NCBI GenBank assembly: GCA_026708325.1
Contig: JAPOVC010000028.1
Span: forward strand, 182,749-246,748
Source of the DNA: Anaerolineaceae bacterium
Lineage (GTDB): Bacteria; Chloroflexota; Anaerolineae; Aggregatilineales; Phototrophicaceae
DNA length: 64,000 bases
Direction of reading: 5' to 3'
The translations under genes were made by a program, and so were the position numbers. Positions 18,481 to 27,517 of this stretch are shown here, one piece after another (the first letter of the stretch is position 1; each line of letters opens with the position of its first letter). Below the pieces are notes generated by a model. The model did not search any database and was not told where the DNA came from. It was given only the letters and a program-made list of their open reading frames with translations.

Positions 18481-20252
18481 CGGACGCCTCCTTTCCCAAG
18501 CCTGTCCTGGTCAGAGCGCAAGACCTCCGTGGCGTCGCCGTCGATGGTCAAGGTCTCCGCATCAATGGCCACGCCGTAGTCGCGTCGCGCCGATTCCAGC
18601 GACACATAGTCGTTGATAACGTCATCCAGCACACGCTGCGGGTCCCGCTGCCGGGGGTCGCCCCAGCCGCCACCGCCGCCTGAATTGTTCTGGATGACTT
18701 CCTCGGCATCCATCCGGTAGTAAATGGCGCCGGTGCGCTCTTCCTTGTCAGAGCCCGGCCAAACGATGACATGGCCGACGTCGGCATCCAGCCCGTCGAC
18801 CATGCCCCAGGGGGCGGACTTCGTCTTTTTTACCAGCGTCAGGACGGTGGAAGGCTGCAAAAAACGGTAGCGACGGGTGACGCCCACGCCACCGCGATAC
18901 ATGCCTGCTCCCCCTGAATCCCTGCGCATCCTGTAGGTCTCGATGATCCAGGGCGCCTTGGTCTCCATGATTTCAACCGGAACGTTGCGGCAGCCGGGTT
19001 CGCTGAGGTGCATGATAGCATCCTCGCCGTCGCTGCCGGCGTAGGCGCCGAAGCCGATTCCCTCGTTGGTCGCTTCCAGCCAGGGCAGGCCGGTCTCCGG
19101 GTGCATGCCCAGCCCCATCACGGTGAAGACGTCGCCGCCGCTGCAGGCGGGTATGCGGTCGGGCATGCCCTGAGCGAGGGCCTTGAGGATCACTTCGGGC
19201 GCCAGCAGGGCGGCCCAGACGGTGAAGGTCGGGGCGGGCGGGATGGCATGCATCATTTCGCCGGCCGGGGCGATGACCCTCAGCGGTCGATAGTTGCCGC
19301 CGTTGGCGGGCGTATCCGGCGTGGTGACGCCCTTGAATGCCAGGGCGCTCACGCCTTCCGTCAGGCCAATCGGCAAATTCATGGGGCCGGGCGTGGCAGG
19401 ATGGGAGCCGCTCCAGTCCACGATGAACTCGTCATCCGTGACCGTGACCTTAACCTTGAGCTTCAGCATGACGTCATGGTCGATGCCGTCATCATCGGCC
19501 CAGTCCTCGGCCTCCCAGGTGCCGTTGGGCAATTCGGCCAGACGCACGCGCGCCAACTGCTCGCCGTGGTCGAGGATGGCCGCCGTGGCCTCGCGGAAGA
19601 GGTCGAGGCCGAAGCGTTGCACGAGTTCAGCGACGCGACGCTCGCCGGTGCGGCAGGCGGAGATTTGCGCGTTGAGGTCGCCGATGATGCGCTCCGGCAA
19701 ACGACTGTTGAAGCGCAACAGATTCTCCACTTCCTGGTCGAGCACGCCGGCCTTGTAGAGCTTCAGGCCGGGCATGAGCAGGCCTTCCTGAAAAACGTCG
19801 ACAGAATCGAGGATATAGCCAGGGTCCTTCTGTCCGAGGTCGAGCCAGTGCTGCTTGATGGCGGTGTAGCCGACCAGTTCGCCGCCGGCGAAGATGGGAG
19901 AAACGGCGAGGACGTCCAGGGGATGGGCCGAACTCCAGTAGGGGTAGGACGTGAGCAAAAGGTCGCCGGCTTCCATGTTCTCTTCGCCGACGAACTCGAC
20001 CGTCTTCTGCAAGCCGTAATCGTTGCCGCGGGTGAAAACGGCCAGGCCGGGCGCCTCGGAGAGCATACGACACTCGCGGTCGTAGATGCCGAGGCCAAAG
20101 TCGCGGAGTTCATAAATCACCGTGCTGTAGGAGGTGCGCATGAGATTGCGCTCCATCTCACGCGCGGCGGATAGCAGGTAGTTGTGAATGACCTCCACGG
20201 TGATGGGATCGAGGGCGACGTCAGGCCGTTCCTGTGTGGGTTCGCTCATCAC
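18477..20252 (-). CDS. hyuB: Hydantoinase B/oxoprolinase-like subunit, array copy 2 (clade C)
   Basis: The longest array member (591 residues), with both an N-terminal extension (MMSEPTQERPDVA) and a basic C-terminal tail (SDQDRLGKGGVR). Its ATG overlaps the stop of copy 1 by 4 bp (ATGA), and its own stop overlaps copy 3. YELRDFGLG and RNVPVEIMETKAPW tie it to copy 3. It has EENMEAGDLLL where others have EPGD, and HWLDLGQKDPGY with Pro, as in copy 1, where most have DAGY or EAGY. The metal-type motifs HPLD and QHWLD are intact. Confidence 0.9.
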   Translation of the reverse strand: MMSEPTQERPDVALDPITVEVIHNYLLSAAREMERNLMRTSYSTVIYELRDFGLGIYDRECRMLSEAPGLAVFTRGNDYGLQKTVEFVGEENMEAGDLLLTSYPYWSSAHPLDVLAVSPIFAGGELVGYTAIKQHWLDLGQKDPGYILDSVDVFQEGLLMPGLKLYKAGVLDQEVENLLRFNSRLPERIIGDLNAQISACRTGERRVAELVQRFGLDLFREATAAILDHGEQLARVRLAELPNGTWEAEDWADDDGIDHDVMLKLKVKVTVTDDEFIVDWSGSHPATPGPMNLPIGLTEGVSALAFKGVTTPDTPANGGNYRPLRVIAPAGEMMHAIPPAPTFTVWAALLAPEVILKALAQGMPDRIPACSGGDVFTVMGLGMHPETGLPWLEATNEGIGFGAYAGSDGEDAIMHLSEPGCRNVPVEIMETKAPWIIETYRMRRDSGGAGMYRGGVGVTRRYRFLQPSTVLTLVKKTKSAPWGMVDGLDADVGHVIVWPGSDKEERTGAIYYRMDAEEVIQNNSGGGGGWGDPRQRDPQRVLDDVINDYVSLESARRDYGVAIDAETLTIDGDATEVLRSDQDRLGKGGVR

Positions 20253-21964
20253 TGCGCTCGCAGGGCGGCAGTGGCCGCCTGGTCGATAGCCAGCGGGTCC
20301 CCGTCAATGACGACGCCGTAGTCCGCGCGCGCCGATTCCAGCGATACGAAGTCGTTGATGACGTCATCGAGCACACGCTGCGGTTCGCGCTCAAACGGAT
20401 TGCCCCAGCCGCCGCCACCGCCGGAATTGTTGCGGATGACGTCTTCGGTCTCCATCTGATAGTAGATGGCGCCTGTGCGCTCTTCCTTGTCCGTCCCGGG
20501 CCAGACGATGACATGTCCGCCTTCGGCTTCCTGGCCGCCGGCCATGCCCCAGGGGGCGGACTTGGTCTTCTTGACCAGGGTCAGGGCGGAAGAGGGATGC
20601 AGGAAGCGATAGACGCGGGTGATGCCCACGCCGCCGCGATACTCGCCCGGCCCACCGGAATCGCGACGCATGTGATAGGTCTCGATAATCCAGGGCGCCT
20701 TGCTCTCCAGCACCTCAACGGGATTGTTGCGGCAGCCGGGTTCGCTGACGTGCATGATGGCATCCTCGCCATCGTTGCCGGCGAAAGCGCCGAAGCCAAC
20801 CGCCTCGTTGGTCGCTTCCAGCCAGGGAACGCCGGTCTCGGGGTGCATGCCGAGACCCATCACGGTGAAGATGTCCCCGCCGCTGCAGGCCTGCACCCGT
20901 TCGGGCATGCCCCTGGCCAGCGCCTTGAAGACCACTTCCGGCGCCAGAATGCCGGTCCAGATGAAGAAGGTGGCAGCGGGGTGCTGGGCATTCATCAGTT
21001 CACCCGGCGGGGCGATCACCCGCAGCGGGCGGTAGTGGCCGTGGTTGGCGGGCAAATCCGGCGTGGAAACGCCCTTGAAGGCCAGCCCGCTGACGCCCTC
21101 GGTCAGGCCGATGGGCAGATTCATGGGGCCGAGACAGGCGGGATTGGAGCCACTCCAGTCCACGACGAACTCATCGTCGGTGACGGTAACCGTGCAGCGG
21201 AGTTTCAACATGGTGTCGCGGTCCACGCCGTCATCATCGGCCCAGTCTTCAGCCGTCCAGGTGCCCTTCGGCAGCGCGGCCAGGCGCGCGCGCGCGACCC
21301 GTTCGCCATGGTCGAGGATGGCCTCAACCGCCTTCTGGAAGAGTTCCACGCCGAATCTCTCCACCAGCTCCGAGACGCGGCGCTCGCCGGTGCGGCAGGC
21401 GGAGATTTGCGCATTCATGTCGCCGATGACGCGGTCCGGCAGGCGGCTGTTGAAACGAATCAGGTTGTAGATCTCTTCGTCGCGCACGCCGGCCTTGTAG
21501 ATCTTCAGGCCCGGCATGATCAGACCCTCCTGGAAGACGTCGACGGAATCGAGGACGTAGCCGGGGTCCTTCTGACCCAGATCGAGCCAGTGCAGCTTGA
21601 TGGCCGTGTAACCCACCAGTTCGCCACAGGCGAAGATGGGAGAGATTGCCAACACGTCCATCGGGTGCGCCGAGCTCCAGTAGGGATAGGAGGTCAGGAG
21701 CAGGTCTCCCGGCTCCAAATTTTCCTCTCCGACAAAATCGATGGTCTTTCCAAGGCCGTAGTCGTTGCCGCGCGTGAAGATGGCCAGACCCGGCGCTTCC
21801 GCCAGCAAGCGGCAGTGACGGTCGTAGATGCCCAGGCCGAAATCGCGAATCTCGTAGACGATCGTGTTGTAAGAGGTGCGCATCAGGTTGCGCTCCATCT
21901 CACGCGCGGCCGAGAGCAGGTAGTTGTGAATGACCTCCGTCGTGATGAGGTCCAGTTCAGCCAT
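20249..21964 (-). CDS. hyuB: Hydantoinase B/oxoprolinase-like subunit, array copy 1 (clade D)
   Basis: A 571-residue protein, first of the seven-gene array and directly coupled to hyuA: its ATG shares one base with the HyuA stop (TGATG). It has no close pair in the array. It reads DLITTEVIHNYLL, KTIDFVGEENLEPGD and KLHWLDLGQKDPGY, with Leu replacing the Gln of the other six in the KQHW motif. It also has a distinct loop (MNAQHPAATFFIWTGILAPEVVFKAL). It mixes clade A/C features (FTRGND, SSAHPMDVLAIS) with clade B features (NLEPGD, GVRDEEI), so it may be closest to the ancestor. It is the most likely primary partner of the adjacent HyuA. Confidence 0.9.
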   Translation of the reverse strand: MAELDLITTEVIHNYLLSAAREMERNLMRTSYNTIVYEIRDFGLGIYDRHCRLLAEAPGLAIFTRGNDYGLGKTIDFVGEENLEPGDLLLTSYPYWSSAHPMDVLAISPIFACGELVGYTAIKLHWLDLGQKDPGYVLDSVDVFQEGLIMPGLKIYKAGVRDEEIYNLIRFNSRLPDRVIGDMNAQISACRTGERRVSELVERFGVELFQKAVEAILDHGERVARARLAALPKGTWTAEDWADDDGVDRDTMLKLRCTVTVTDDEFVVDWSGSNPACLGPMNLPIGLTEGVSGLAFKGVSTPDLPANHGHYRPLRVIAPPGELMNAQHPAATFFIWTGILAPEVVFKALARGMPERVQACSGGDIFTVMGLGMHPETGVPWLEATNEAVGFGAFAGNDGEDAIMHVSEPGCRNNPVEVLESKAPWIIETYHMRRDSGGPGEYRGGVGITRVYRFLHPSSALTLVKKTKSAPWGMAGGQEAEGGHVIVWPGTDKEERTGAIYYQMETEDVIRNNSGGGGGWGNPFEREPQRVLDDVINDFVSLESARADYGVVIDGDPLAIDQAATAALRAQ

Positions 21965-24015
21965 CAGCCGTTGTCACCCCGTTGGGCGATCCGGATCTGC
22001 AGCTCGCCGTATTCGCCGACGGTCAGCGTATCGCCCGTATGCACCATGGTCGTGGAGCTTGGCTCCTCGACAATCGCCGGTCCGGACAGGCTGTCGCCGG
22101 CGCCCAGTTTCATGCGATCGTAGACCTGGTACTCGATCTCTGAACCGCTGGCCCGGTCGAAGACCATGCGACTGCCGCGCGACGCAGCGGCAAGATCGCC
22201 ACTGCCGGACTCGGCGCGGGCCAGGTCCGGCCGCGGCAGCAGGCCGACGGCGCGCAGGCGCAGGGTCACGATTTCGATCGGGTCCTGCATCATGCTGTGG
22301 CCATACTGCTGCAGATGGGCCGCGTGAAAGCGCTCGGTGATGAGCGGAATGTCGTCCGTCGAGAGCGTCACGCCGGGCAGCGGGATGTTTACAGTGTGTT
22401 CCTGGCCGCGGTAACGCATCTCGGCGCTGGGGAGGTACTGCTGCTGGTCTGCGCCGAAGCCATCGCTCGCCAGCGCGGCCTGGCCCTGGGCCGCCAGTTC
22501 GGTGTAGACCTGGTTCGCCTGGGCGGGGTCCATGTCCACCAGGCCGGTGATGTGCGTGCGGGCGTAGTCGTGCACCACGTCCACCATCAGCATGCCGAGG
22601 GCGGAAAAGTTGCCGGGCCCCGGCGGAATAATCGCCAGCGGAACGCCCAGTTCGCGAGAAATATTGGCGGCCACAAATGCGCCGCCGCCACCGAAGGCGC
22701 AGAGGGCGAAGTCGCGCGGATGGTAGCCGCGCTCGACCGAGATGACGCGCACGGCGCCGGCCATCTTGGCTTCCAGGATGCTGACGATGCCGGCCGCCAC
22801 GTCTTGCAGGCCCATGCCAAGCTGCTGCGCCAGACGGTCAATGGCCGCCTCGGCCAGGGCCGGGTCGATGTCGATTTCACCGCCAAGGAAATTGTCCGGG
22901 TTGAGGAAGCCGATTTGCAGGGCGGCGTCGGTGAAGGTGGCCTGCTGGCCGCCCTTGCTGTAACAGGCGGGGCCGGGGTCGGCGCCGGCGCTTTGCGGGC
23001 CTACCTGCAGGTGGCCGCCTTCATCCACCCAGGCGATGCTGCCGCCGCCGGCGCCGATGGTGTGGATGTCAATGGTTGGAATGGAGATCGGCAGGGTCTG
23101 GAAGACCTGTTCGTTCTCGACCGTCGGTTCGCCCTCGGCGATGAGCGAGGCATCCAGACTGGTGCCGCCCATGTCCACCGTAATCATGTTGGGCAGGTCG
23201 ATCAACTTGCCCAGAAAAGCGCCGCCAATGACGCCGCCGGCCGGGCCGGAGAGCACCAGATGGGCCGGTTCCTCGCGCGCGGTGTCAAGTGTCATGGCCC
23301 CGCCACCGGAACGGGTCATCAGGAAGTTGCCGTTGAAGCCGCCGTCAACCAGTTCGCTGTTGAGGCGCGTGAGGTAGGTGCGGGTGATGGGTTTGATGTA
23401 AGCGTCGATGACGGTCGTGCTGGAGCGCTCGTATTCACGATAGACGCGGCTGAGGCGGTGCGACAGGGTGACGGAAATCTGCGGCGCGACTTCCTGGAAG
23501 ACCTTCTCAAAGGCCAGTTCGTGCGCCGGGTTGGCGTAGCTGTGCAGAAAACAGACGGCGACTGACTCCACGCCCTGGTCCACGATGCGTTGCGCCACCT
23601 CACGCGCCTGGTCGGCGTCAAAGGGGGTCAGCACCTGGCCCTTGTAATTCAGGCGCCCGGTGACTTCAAAACACAGCGAGCGGGGCACCAGGGACTTCGG
23701 TTTCTTGTATTTGAAATCGTACATGGGCTCACGATCGGTCCGGCCGAGCACGTAGATATCGCGGAAGCCGCGCGTGGTGACAAAGGCGACCTTCGCGCCA
23801 CTGCGGGTCAACATCGCGTTGATGCCAAGTGTCGTGCCGTGCACGAAATATTCAATCTCACCGGTTTGTGCGCCGACCTTATCGAAACCCTGCAACACAC
23901 CTTCGGCCGGATTGGCGGGCGTGGTCGCCACCTTGTCCAGCTGGATGTCGCCGCTGTCCTCGTCAAGAACGATGACATCGGTGAAGGTGCCGCCTACATC
24001 GACTGAAACGCGCAT
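21964..24015 (-). CDS. hyuA: Hydantoinase A/oxoprolinase-like ATPase subunit (array-associated)
   Basis: A 683-residue HyuA-family protein of the ASKHA (acetate kinase/Hsp70) fold, which phosphorylates the substrate so that the HyuB partner can complete ring opening or carboxylation. The N-terminal phosphate loop is VDVGGTFTDVIVLDED, a second nucleotide segment is TVDMGGTSLDASLI, and adenosine-contact glycines lie in GAGGGSIAWVDEGG. VFCFLHSYANPAHE-type and SHRLSRVYREYERSSTTVIDAY motifs are family hallmarks. The start ATG follows AGAGGAAG. It is the only hyuA that touches the seven-copy hyuB array, so up to seven HyuB proteins may share it. Confidence 0.92.
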   Translation of the reverse strand: MRVSVDVGGTFTDVIVLDEDSGDIQLDKVATTPANPAEGVLQGFDKVGAQTGEIEYFVHGTTLGINAMLTRSGAKVAFVTTRGFRDIYVLGRTDREPMYDFKYKKPKSLVPRSLCFEVTGRLNYKGQVLTPFDADQAREVAQRIVDQGVESVAVCFLHSYANPAHELAFEKVFQEVAPQISVTLSHRLSRVYREYERSSTTVIDAYIKPITRTYLTRLNSELVDGGFNGNFLMTRSGGGAMTLDTAREEPAHLVLSGPAGGVIGGAFLGKLIDLPNMITVDMGGTSLDASLIAEGEPTVENEQVFQTLPISIPTIDIHTIGAGGGSIAWVDEGGHLQVGPQSAGADPGPACYSKGGQQATFTDAALQIGFLNPDNFLGGEIDIDPALAEAAIDRLAQQLGMGLQDVAAGIVSILEAKMAGAVRVISVERGYHPRDFALCAFGGGGAFVAANISRELGVPLAIIPPGPGNFSALGMLMVDVVHDYARTHITGLVDMDPAQANQVYTELAAQGQAALASDGFGADQQQYLPSAEMRYRGQEHTVNIPLPGVTLSTDDIPLITERFHAAHLQQYGHSMMQDPIEIVTLRLRAVGLLPRPDLARAESGSGDLAAASRGSRMVFDRASGSEIEYQVYDRMKLGAGDSLSGPAIVEEPSSTTMVHTGDTLTVGEYGELQIRIAQRGDNG

Positions 24016-24030
24016 GACTTCCTCTCTCTC

Positions 24031-25779
24031 TCAGAACTCCAGATTCACTTGCCTTGCAAACTCACGGCGCTCCGGCATGATCTCCAGCAATTCCAGCGTT
24101 TCCGGATCAAAGCGAAGTCCGTAATCCTCCATGGCCTGTTGCGGGGTGACCAGACCGGCCCGCAAGTCCTCGCGCAGGGCGTCCGGCGGACGCTCCAGCG
24201 GATTGCCGCGCCCACCGCCGCTGCCCGTGATGATACGCACCAGATCGCCCCTGCACAGGGGATATCTGGCCAGCTTGCCGCGTCGCACTTCCGCCTGCGT
24301 CGAGCCGGCGCGGATGACGGAGGCACTGTTGGAAGAGCCCGGCTGGCCGCCGTCCGCGCCCCAGGGCGCAATGCGGTGCCGGCCGTAGGTTGTGGTGATG
24401 TGGCCGGCGGGTCCGGTCAGGCGGTAATCGCGCACCATGCCGCGCCCGCCGCGCCAGCGTCCGGCGCCATGGGCCGTGATGTCCAGCGCATATTGTTCAA
24501 CGAGCAGGGGATAGCGCGACTCGCAGACCTCGACCGGGATGTTGCGCGTTTCGCCATTGCCCTGGGCGACGAGGCCGTTTTGGCCGTCCCGGGCCGGCGC
24601 GGCTCCCCAGCCGCCGGCCTGCGGTTCTGTCAGAACAAAGAGCTCGCCATTGTCGAAGGTCCCACTGAGGTTGGTGCCGCAAATGCTGAGGAAGTGGCCC
24701 GCCGAGAGTCGCTCGCTGGCGATGGGCCAGAGCGCTTGCCAGAGCAGGTCGATCGCGGCTGCGCCCGCTTCCCAGTAGGTGGAGACCGGCGCGGGGCGCT
24801 GCGCGGTAAAGATGGTGCCAGGCGGGCAAATCACTTTCACAGGGCGGAAGCAACCGCCATTGTTGGGGTAGTCCGGTGCCGTGACCGACTTGAACATCAC
24901 CCGCGCCGATGACTGCAGGCGCGCCCAGGTGCCATTGACCGGGCCGGGTCTTTGTGGCGAAGAACCGCTGAAATCCGCGATGAATTCCTCATCGGTGACC
25001 GTGATGCGCACGCGCACGGGGATTTTCTCGTCACTGAAGCCGTCGTCATCCATGAAGTCCTGCGCCTCCCAGCTGCCCTTTGGCAGTTTGGCAAGCGCAG
25101 TGCGCGCGACCAGTTCTCCCTGTTGCAGCAGCGTGTCGATGCTGGCGCGCAGGGCGTCGACGCCGTGCCGCTCACAGATAGCGGCGATGCGCGCCTCGGC
25201 GACGCGAATGGCAGCCACCCCGGCGTAAAGGTCGCTGAGCGTCATGTCGGGCAGGCGCACGTTGGCGGCGAGCAGGTCAATGATGTCCTGCACGGGCTCA
25301 CCGGCGTCATAAACGCGTACGGCCGGCAGTTGCAGCCCTTCCTGGTAAATCTCGGTCGCGTCAGTGGTCCAGCTGCCAGGGGCCATGCCACCGAGTTCGG
25401 TCCAGTGGCCCTTGTTGGCGGCGAAGGCCACCAGCTCGCCGTCGACAATGACCGGGCCGACCAGGCAAACGTCGCTGAGATGCGTGCCGCCGCCGGAATA
25501 GGGATCGTTGGTGGCGAAAATGTCCCCCTCGCGCATGCCCCCGGCGCCGAACTTTTCCAGAATGGATTCCACGGCCACCGGCAGGACCCCGGTGAAGCCG
25601 GGCACGCCCTGGGCCTCGGCGATCAATTCCGCCTGCGGCGTCAAGAGGGCGCAGGCGTAGTCCAGCACCTCGTAGATGATGGGGCTCTTGCTGGCGCGAC
25701 CCAGGCGCACAAAGCTTTCGTCAGCGGCAGCCTGCAGCTGCTCCTGAATGATGGTCAGGGTGAAGGGGTCAAGCACCAT
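24031..25779 (-). CDS. hyuB: Canonical hydantoinase B/oxoprolinase subunit (outside the array), second
   Basis: A 582-residue HyuB with the canonical metal region: N91-D92 then GGGTHLSD with H100 and D103, and H125 in NKGHWTELGGM. The ATG at 25779, behind GGGAG, overlaps the end of the upstream hyuB by 11 bp; the longer frame extending to 25959 is antisense to nothing conserved and was rejected. Nucleotide context is one tight operon, 15 bp before hyuA. It is a paralog of the gene just upstream and only distantly similar to the array copies. It ends GSGGGRGNPLERPPDALRED, the family's Gly-rich motif without the Trp of the array type (GGGGWGDP). Confidence 0.92.
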   Translation of the reverse strand: MVLDPFTLTIIQEQLQAAADESFVRLGRASKSPIIYEVLDYACALLTPQAELIAEAQGVPGFTGVLPVAVESILEKFGAGGMREGDIFATNDPYSGGGTHLSDVCLVGPVIVDGELVAFAANKGHWTELGGMAPGSWTTDATEIYQEGLQLPAVRVYDAGEPVQDIIDLLAANVRLPDMTLSDLYAGVAAIRVAEARIAAICERHGVDALRASIDTLLQQGELVARTALAKLPKGSWEAQDFMDDDGFSDEKIPVRVRITVTDEEFIADFSGSSPQRPGPVNGTWARLQSSARVMFKSVTAPDYPNNGGCFRPVKVICPPGTIFTAQRPAPVSTYWEAGAAAIDLLWQALWPIASERLSAGHFLSICGTNLSGTFDNGELFVLTEPQAGGWGAAPARDGQNGLVAQGNGETRNIPVEVCESRYPLLVEQYALDITAHGAGRWRGGRGMVRDYRLTGPAGHITTTYGRHRIAPWGADGGQPGSSNSASVIRAGSTQAEVRRGKLARYPLCRGDLVRIITGSGGGRGNPLERPPDALREDLRAGLVTPQQAMEDYGLRFDPETLELLEIMPERREFARQVNLEF

Positions 25780-27517
25780 GTTCGCGCTCCCGCGACATGT
25801 CCGCGCGCAGCGACGCCGTGGCTGCCTCGTCCACCCCTGCACTGTCAAGCACGACACCATAGGCCTGGCGCGCGATTTCCGGCGACAGGTAGCCCTCGCG
25901 CAGGTCCTCCGCCACGCGTTGCGGATCGCGCTGCAGCGGATCGCCAAAGCCGCCGCCAACGGCCGTGATCAGTCGCGCTACGTCTCCGCGCTGCAGGCGT
26001 TGGCGGGCACAACGACCCGTACGCAGCACGGCCTTTTCCTGTCCGGCAGGGATGATTTCGATGGCGTTGTTGGAACCGTCCGCGCCGCCCTGCGCGCCCC
26101 AGGGTGGAAAGCGGAAGCGACCGAAGGAGGCGGTCAGGTCTGCGTGGCTGGAGGTCACCTGGTAATCGCGAATGAGGCCGAAGCCGCCGCGCCAGCGACC
26201 CGCGCCGCCGGGCTCGGTGTTGAAGGCAAACCGGTCGACCAGAAGCGGGTAGCGCGTTTCGCAGATCTCGACCGGCATGATGTAGGTCTCGCCGTCGCCG
26301 GAGGGCACCAGACCGTTCTGGCCGTCGCGCTGTTGCGTGGCGCCCCAGCCACCGGCCTGGGGCTCGACCAGCACCCATGGCCTCCCGTCCTCATCCTCGC
26401 CGCTGACAATCGTGCCGCAGATGCTGAGGTGATGACCGACGGAGAGACGCTCCGGGGCGACCGCATACATGGCGCGCCAGATCAACTCGGCGGCGTAGGA
26501 TCCCGTCTCCCAGTAGGTGGAGGTAGGCGCGGGCCGTTGCGCAGTGAAGAGCGTGCCCGGCGGGCAAATGATCTCGATGGGTCGAAAGAAGCCGTCGTTG
26601 TTGGGAAAGTGCGGGTCCATCACGCACTTGAACATTTCGCGCACGACGACCATCAGGCCAACGTGGGTGGTGTTGATGGGGCCGCTCGCCTGGGGGGCGC
26701 AACCGCTGTAATCGGCGATGAAGCGTTCGCCGTCGATGGTAACCCTGACACAAACATATTGGGGTTCGTCGCCGATGCCGTCGTCGTCGAGCCAGGCTTC
26801 GGCGAACCAGGAGCCGTCGGGCAGGGCCGCCAGTCGCTCGCGCGCCACACTTTCGCCGCGCTGCAGGAGCAGGGCGATGGCCTCCAGCAGGGCATCGGCG
26901 CCATACCTGGCGCAGACCGTGGCCACGCCGCGGGCGCCCGCGTGCAGCGCGGCGATGCCGGCGTACATGTCGCCCAAGGTCATCTCCGGCAGGCGTACGT
27001 TGGCCTCGAGAATGTCAAGCAGGTCCTGCTGTGGCTGCCCGGCGCGGTACAGGCGCAGGGCCGGCAATTGCAGCCCTTCCTGATAAATCTCGGTCGAGTC
27101 GGTGGTCCAGCTGCCCGGGGCCATACCGCCCACCTCGGTCCAGTGGGCCTTGTTGGCGGCAAAGGCCAGCAGATTGCCTTCATGGAACAGGGGCATCACC
27201 AGCACGACGTCGCTGAGGTGCGTACCACCGCCGCCCCAGGGGTCGTTGCAGGCGAAGATGTCGCCGGGTTGCAGCGCGTCGGCGCCGAATTTCTCCAGCA
27301 CTTCGCGCACCGCGAAACCCAGGCAGCCGACAAAGCCGGGGACGCCCTCGGCTTCCGCGATCAGTTCCCCTTCCGCCGAGATCAGGCCGCAGCCCATGTC
27401 CAGCACTTCGTAGATGATTGGACTCTGCGCGCTGCGACCGTAGGTGATGAACATCTCCACGGCGCTTGCGCGCAGCATGTCGCCGATAATCTCGAGCGTG
27501 AAGGGGTCCCTGCTCAT
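25769..27517 (-). CDS. hyuB: Canonical hydantoinase B/oxoprolinase subunit (outside the array), first
   Basis: A 582-residue HyuB whose ATG overlaps the racemase stop by 4 bp. It keeps the canonical CNDPWGGGGTHLSDVVL metal motif and the NKAHWTEVGGMAPGSWTTD segment, and ends in GGGFGDPLQRDPQRVAEDLREG. With the neighbouring HyuB and the HyuA at 28299-30353, it could form a complete ATP-dependent hydantoinase or oxoprolinase independently of the downstream array. The hydantoin-racemase-like gene immediately upstream supports cyclic ureide or lactam substrates of both chiralities. Confidence 0.92.
   Translation of the reverse strand: MSRDPFTLEIIGDMLRASAVEMFITYGRSAQSPIIYEVLDMGCGLISAEGELIAEAEGVPGFVGCLGFAVREVLEKFGADALQPGDIFACNDPWGGGGTHLSDVVLVMPLFHEGNLLAFAANKAHWTEVGGMAPGSWTTDSTEIYQEGLQLPALRLYRAGQPQQDLLDILEANVRLPEMTLGDMYAGIAALHAGARGVATVCARYGADALLEAIALLLQRGESVARERLAALPDGSWFAEAWLDDDGIGDEPQYVCVRVTIDGERFIADYSGCAPQASGPINTTHVGLMVVVREMFKCVMDPHFPNNDGFFRPIEIICPPGTLFTAQRPAPTSTYWETGSYAAELIWRAMYAVAPERLSVGHHLSICGTIVSGEDEDGRPWVLVEPQAGGWGATQQRDGQNGLVPSGDGETYIMPVEICETRYPLLVDRFAFNTEPGGAGRWRGGFGLIRDYQVTSSHADLTASFGRFRFPPWGAQGGADGSNNAIEIIPAGQEKAVLRTGRCARQRLQRGDVARLITAVGGGFGDPLQRDPQRVAEDLREGYLSPEIARQAYGVVLDSAGVDEAATASLRADMSREREHGA

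Larger units (their letters stand above)
9793..21964 (-). repeat. Sevenfold tandem hyuB gene array
   Basis: Seven consecutive same-strand genes of 1.71-1.78 kb (unit step about 1.73 kb) that code for full-length paralogs. By shared motifs they group as A-A, B-B, C-C, D from the 3' end of the transcript: copies 7+6, 5+4, 3+2 and 1. Spacers follow the groups: 27, 26, 25 and 21 bp around the A and B copies, and 4-bp overlaps around the C copies. The protein core is gap-free over most of its length. Confidence 0.9.

Noticed and set aside
14953-18579. A 1208-codon open frame on the plus strand across two hyuB genes
   Set aside because: It is antisense to two well-conserved genes and its translation is low-complexity (Val/Ala/Arg/His/Gln rich) without any family motif. 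Similar antisense frames occur opposite most hyuB copies and reflect GC-rich codon bias.
9793-21964. Idea that the hyuB array is mostly pseudogenes
   Set aside because: All seven copies are full length, in frame, with ribosome-binding sites or coupled starts and conserved metal-type and Gly-rich motifs.
9793-21964. Possible CRISPR or transposon origin of the repeated region
   Set aside because: Repeat units are whole genes of about 1.7 kb with coding function. No short direct repeats with unique spacers, no transposase, and no terminal inverted repeats were seen.
20234-22123. Antisense 629-codon frame opposite hyuB copy 1
   Set aside because: Same codon-bias shadow as above; no ribosome-binding site and no recognisable domain.
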